7,611 nucleotides of DNA, from the NCBI GenBank assembly GCA_002454845.1, contig DKJQ01000161.1, positions 1 through 7,611 of the forward strand, written 5' to 3'. Below the pieces are notes generated by a model. The model was not told the origin of the DNA. It searched no databases and saw only the letters and a program-made list of their open reading frames with translations. This DNA comes from Ignavibacteria bacterium UBA6688. GTDB lineage: Bacteria; Bacteroidota; Ignavibacteria; UBA10030. Position numbers and translations under genes: made by a program. This document shows, piece by piece, positions 7,269 to 7,611 of this stretch (the first letter of the stretch is position 1; each line of letters begins with the position of its first letter).

Positions 7269-7609
7269 CTCTGCAAAAGAACGGCTAACATTTTCTTAAC
7301 CTCGACAACATCGTGCAGTAATTCTTCAAAAAGGCTTTTGTCGAGAATGTCGAGATCGTGAGCAAGAATAAGATGATAGTCGACCTCGCTTGCAGAACCA
7401 AAAGAAATTTGAAGGAAGCGGGCGAAGTCCGAATCGGTTCTTCGTCCACACCCCTCGGCGATATTTGCAGCGATGGAGGAACTGGATCGACGCATTTGAC
7501 TGGTCAATCCAAACAACTCCTCTTTCGGGAATCCCCTGGTCACCCTGTAGACGGCGAGTGTCAACGCATGTGCTTTCTGCCAGACCACTAAATTCCTGAA
7601 GCTCTTCAT
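7250..7609 (-). CDS. Four-helix bundle protein (23S rRNA intervening-sequence type)
   Basis: This 119-residue all-helical protein belongs to the family first seen encoded in intervening sequences of 23S rRNA genes and now found scattered in many genomes. Family features are visible along the whole length: FRNLVVWQKAH (4-14), FPKEE (27-31), GLTSQMRRS (34-42), SIAANIAEG (45-53), FARFLQISFGSASEVDYHL (62-80) and a final amphipathic helix (about 92-116). Length and motif order look full, so the ATG at 7609 is accepted, although only two bases precede it in the window and its ribosome site cannot be seen. Molecular function is unknown; in rRNA-borne members a role in RNA contact has been suggested. 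The stop codon (7252-7250) and the Ala-Asp-Ser end lie inside the heptad array. It precedes batB-batC by 37 bp on the same strand, where a bat operon would usually have batA, so it looks like a later arrival in the operon. Confidence 0.9.
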   Translation of the reverse strand: MKSFRNLVVWQKAHALTLAVYRVTRGFPKEELFGLTSQMRRSSSSIAANIAEGCGRRTDSDFARFLQISFGSASEVDYHLILAHDLDILDKSLFEELLHDVVEVKKMLAVLLQRLRADS

Positions 7610-7611
7610 AC

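Noticed and set aside
2778..7611. A new defence or mobile system
   Set aside because: Four of the five genes in the window (BatB-BatC, BatD, BatE and the four-helix bundle) belong to known families unrelated to nuclease, methylase, toxin or transposase activity. The unusual points concern fusion and insertion, not new enzymes.

Overview
The window carries five protein-coding genes packed into about 7.6 kb: one on the + strand and four on the - strand. It has no RNA gene, no CRISPR array and no recognisable transposase. The - strand block is a Bat (Bacteroides aerotolerance) operon. Together with the long PDZ/membrane/GAF/SpoIIE phosphatase and the moderately high GC content, this suggests a Bacteroidota/Chlorobiota-type Gram-negative bacterium, perhaps Ignavibacteria-like. 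That placement is inferred from gene content only, and other Gram-negative phyla (for example Leptospira) also carry bat genes.

Layout: 24-2777 (+) encodes a 917-residue membrane phosphatase with two PDZ domains between its first two membrane segments, about ten membrane segments, a GAF domain and a C-terminal SpoIIE/PP2C domain. It meets the bat operon tail to tail across 87 bp that hold a strong symmetrical hairpin (2775-2821). On the - strand, read right to left, come a small four-helix-bundle gene (7609-7250), a fused batB-batC gene (7212-5446), batD (5446-3629) and a batE-like gene (3632-2865). The last three overlap at their junctions (TAATG, then ATGA), so they form one translationally coupled unit.

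How the genes fit together: BatB presents a von Willebrand A domain with a complete metal-binding (MIDAS) motif. BatC and BatE contribute TPR repeats, and BatD a large beta-rich secreted region. Signal peptides and charge patterns place the TPR and BatD N-terminal regions, and probably the VWA domain, outside the inner membrane, so they probably form an envelope complex. The family is linked to aerotolerance and stress resistance, but its biochemical activity is not established.

The points most worth a second look are: (1) batB and batC are one open frame, yet the junction keeps a near-perfect Shine-Dalgarno, an ATG and a signal-peptide-like helix, so free BatC could also be made; (2) a four-helix-bundle (23S rRNA intervening-sequence type) gene sits directly upstream of batB, where batA would be expected, and its last codons and stop lie within a GCTGAYN heptad repeat array that ends 21 bp before the batB start. 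I see no convincing wholly new system here. The novelty is in the gene architecture and in the repeat-associated small gene.
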